5,884 bases of DNA from SG8-41 sp036397875. GTDB taxonomy: Bacteria > Pseudomonadota > Gammaproteobacteria > Burkholderiales > SG8-41. Positions 5,144 through 5,884 of the stretch are shown in pieces (within the stretch, counting starts at the first letter, position 1; each line of letters opens with the position of its first letter). The DNA lies in NCBI GenBank assembly GCA_036397875.1, contig DASWIC010000175.1:1-5884 (forward strand). The letters are read 5' to 3'. The position numbers and the translations under genes were made by a program. The notes beneath the pieces are model-generated. The model made no database searches. It saw nothing but the letters and a program-made list of their open reading frames with translations, and was not told the DNA's origin.

Positions 5144-5881
5144 GTGACGACAGGCGCGAGCATTCAAGTGAAAGATCTGTGCGCGGGCTACGGCGCGGTG
5201 CAGGTGCTCGATCGTATCTCGCTCGAGGTAAACGACGGCGAGACGGTGACGCTGCTCGGCACCAACGGCAACGGCAAAAGCACGCTCATGAAGTGCATCA
5301 TGGGGATCGTGCCGCCGACTGCCGGGCGGATCATCGCGGTGATCGACGGCCGCGAGCACGATCTCGTCGGCCGGGCGCCGGAGGAGATCGTGAACCTCGG
5401 CATCGCGCTCGTGCCCGAGGGCCGGCGGCTCTTTCCCGGACTCACCGTCGAGGAAAACCTCCTGCTCGGCGCCTTTCGCGCCAGCGCGCGCCCGGCGATC
5501 GCCCGCAACCTCGCCTTCTGCTTCGAGACCTTCCCCGTCCTCGCCCAGCGCCGCAGGCAGCTCGCCGGATCCATGAGCGGCGGCGAGCAGCAGATGCTGA
5601 CGCTCGCCCGCGCGCTGATGACGGCGCCGCGCATCCTCCTGATCGACGAGCCCTCGGTAGGGCTCGCGCCGATCCTGGTCATCCATACCATAGACAAAAT
5701 CCGCGAGCTCAAGGAGCGCTACCGTCTCACAGTGCTGATGGCGGAGCAGAATTTCAACCAGGCGATCCGCATCGCCGACCGCGGCTACGTCATCGTGCAC
5801 GGGCGGATCGAGTACGAGGGCGGCTCGCGCGAGGAGCTCTCGAACAACGAGCTCGTCCACAAGCTCTACATGGGTCTTTGA
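5144..5881 (+). CDS. livF: Liv-type ABC importer ATPase, LivF family
   Basis: The 245-residue ATPase is the partner of LivG under the permease pair. It has Walker A GTNGNGKST (39-47, K45), the LivF hallmark PEGRRLFPGLTVEENLLLGA (91-110), signature MSGGEQQ (144-150), Walker B ILLIDEP (164-170, D168-E169), and EQN (201-203) at the switch position, where LivF proteins normally carry Gln instead of His. It ends LVHKLYMGL, a usual LivF-type tail. Walker A has Asn where Ala is most common (NGNGKS), a tolerated change. A nine-residue segment around AVIDGREHDL (65-74) is slightly longer than in classical LivF. Start is GTG 5144, one codon after the livG TGA and in the same frame; an in-frame GTG at 5168 is a weaker alternative. 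The ribosome site is poor, so translational coupling is likely. Only 3 bases follow the stop, so whether the operon continues is not visible. Confidence 0.94.
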   Translation: MTTGASIQVKDLCAGYGAVQVLDRISLEVNDGETVTLLGTNGNGKSTLMKCIMGIVPPTAGRIIAVIDGREHDLVGRAPEEIVNLGIALVPEGRRLFPGLTVEENLLLGAFRASARPAIARNLAFCFETFPVLAQRRRQLAGSMSGGEQQMLTLARALMTAPRILLIDEPSVGLAPILVIHTIDKIRELKERYRLTVLMAEQNFNQAIRIADRGYVIVHGRIEYEGGSREELSNNELVHKLYMGL

Positions 5882-5884
5882 ACG

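Noticed and set aside
4139..5860. A 573-codon open frame on the minus strand opposite livM, livG and livF
   Set aside because: Same low-complexity His/Arg/Ala/Asp composition; it mirrors the ATPase genes, which carry clear motifs on the plus strand.

Overview
This window is a strongly GC-rich stretch (by eye about two thirds G+C, with G or C at most third codon positions). It is densely packed with genes of a Gram-negative, probably proteobacterial chromosome. The periplasmic binding protein has an ordinary Sec signal peptide with no lipobox cysteine, which fits a periplasm. A betaproteobacterial (Burkholderiales-like) source is my guess from gene style only.

Layout. Bases 1-202 are the 3' end of a plus-strand gene for the large molybdenum-cofactor subunit of a xanthine-dehydrogenase/CoxL-type hydroxylase, including its conserved catalytic-Glu motif. 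Facing it tail to tail, and sharing the tetranucleotide CTAG for both stop codons, is a minus-strand gene (199-1116) for a two-domain VOC-fold extradiol ring-cleavage dioxygenase with all expected metal ligands. A 188-bp divergent control region (1117-1304) follows. It holds a good sigma70-type promoter for the plus strand, an extended -10 candidate for the minus strand, three inverted repeats and two strong Shine-Dalgarno sites. The rest (1305-5881) is one compact five-gene operon for a branched-chain-amino-acid-type (HAAT/Liv) ABC importer: binding protein, two permeases and two ATPases in the order K-H-M-G-F. The junctions are 27 bp, 0 bp, a 4-bp ATGA overlap, and 3 bp.

How the genes may work together. 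Liv-type importers next to a molybdenum hydroxylase and an extradiol dioxygenase suggest uptake and breakdown of an aromatic or heteroaromatic compound: import, ring hydroxylation, then ring cleavage. This is inference from neighbourhood. Nothing in the binding protein names its ligand, and true branched-chain amino acid transport remains possible. No regulator gene, RNA gene, mobile element or CRISPR array is visible.

I do not see a clearly new system. The points most worth a second look are the palindrome-rich divergent promoter, the non-canonical signature and Walker B region of the first ATPase, and the tail-to-tail stop overlap.
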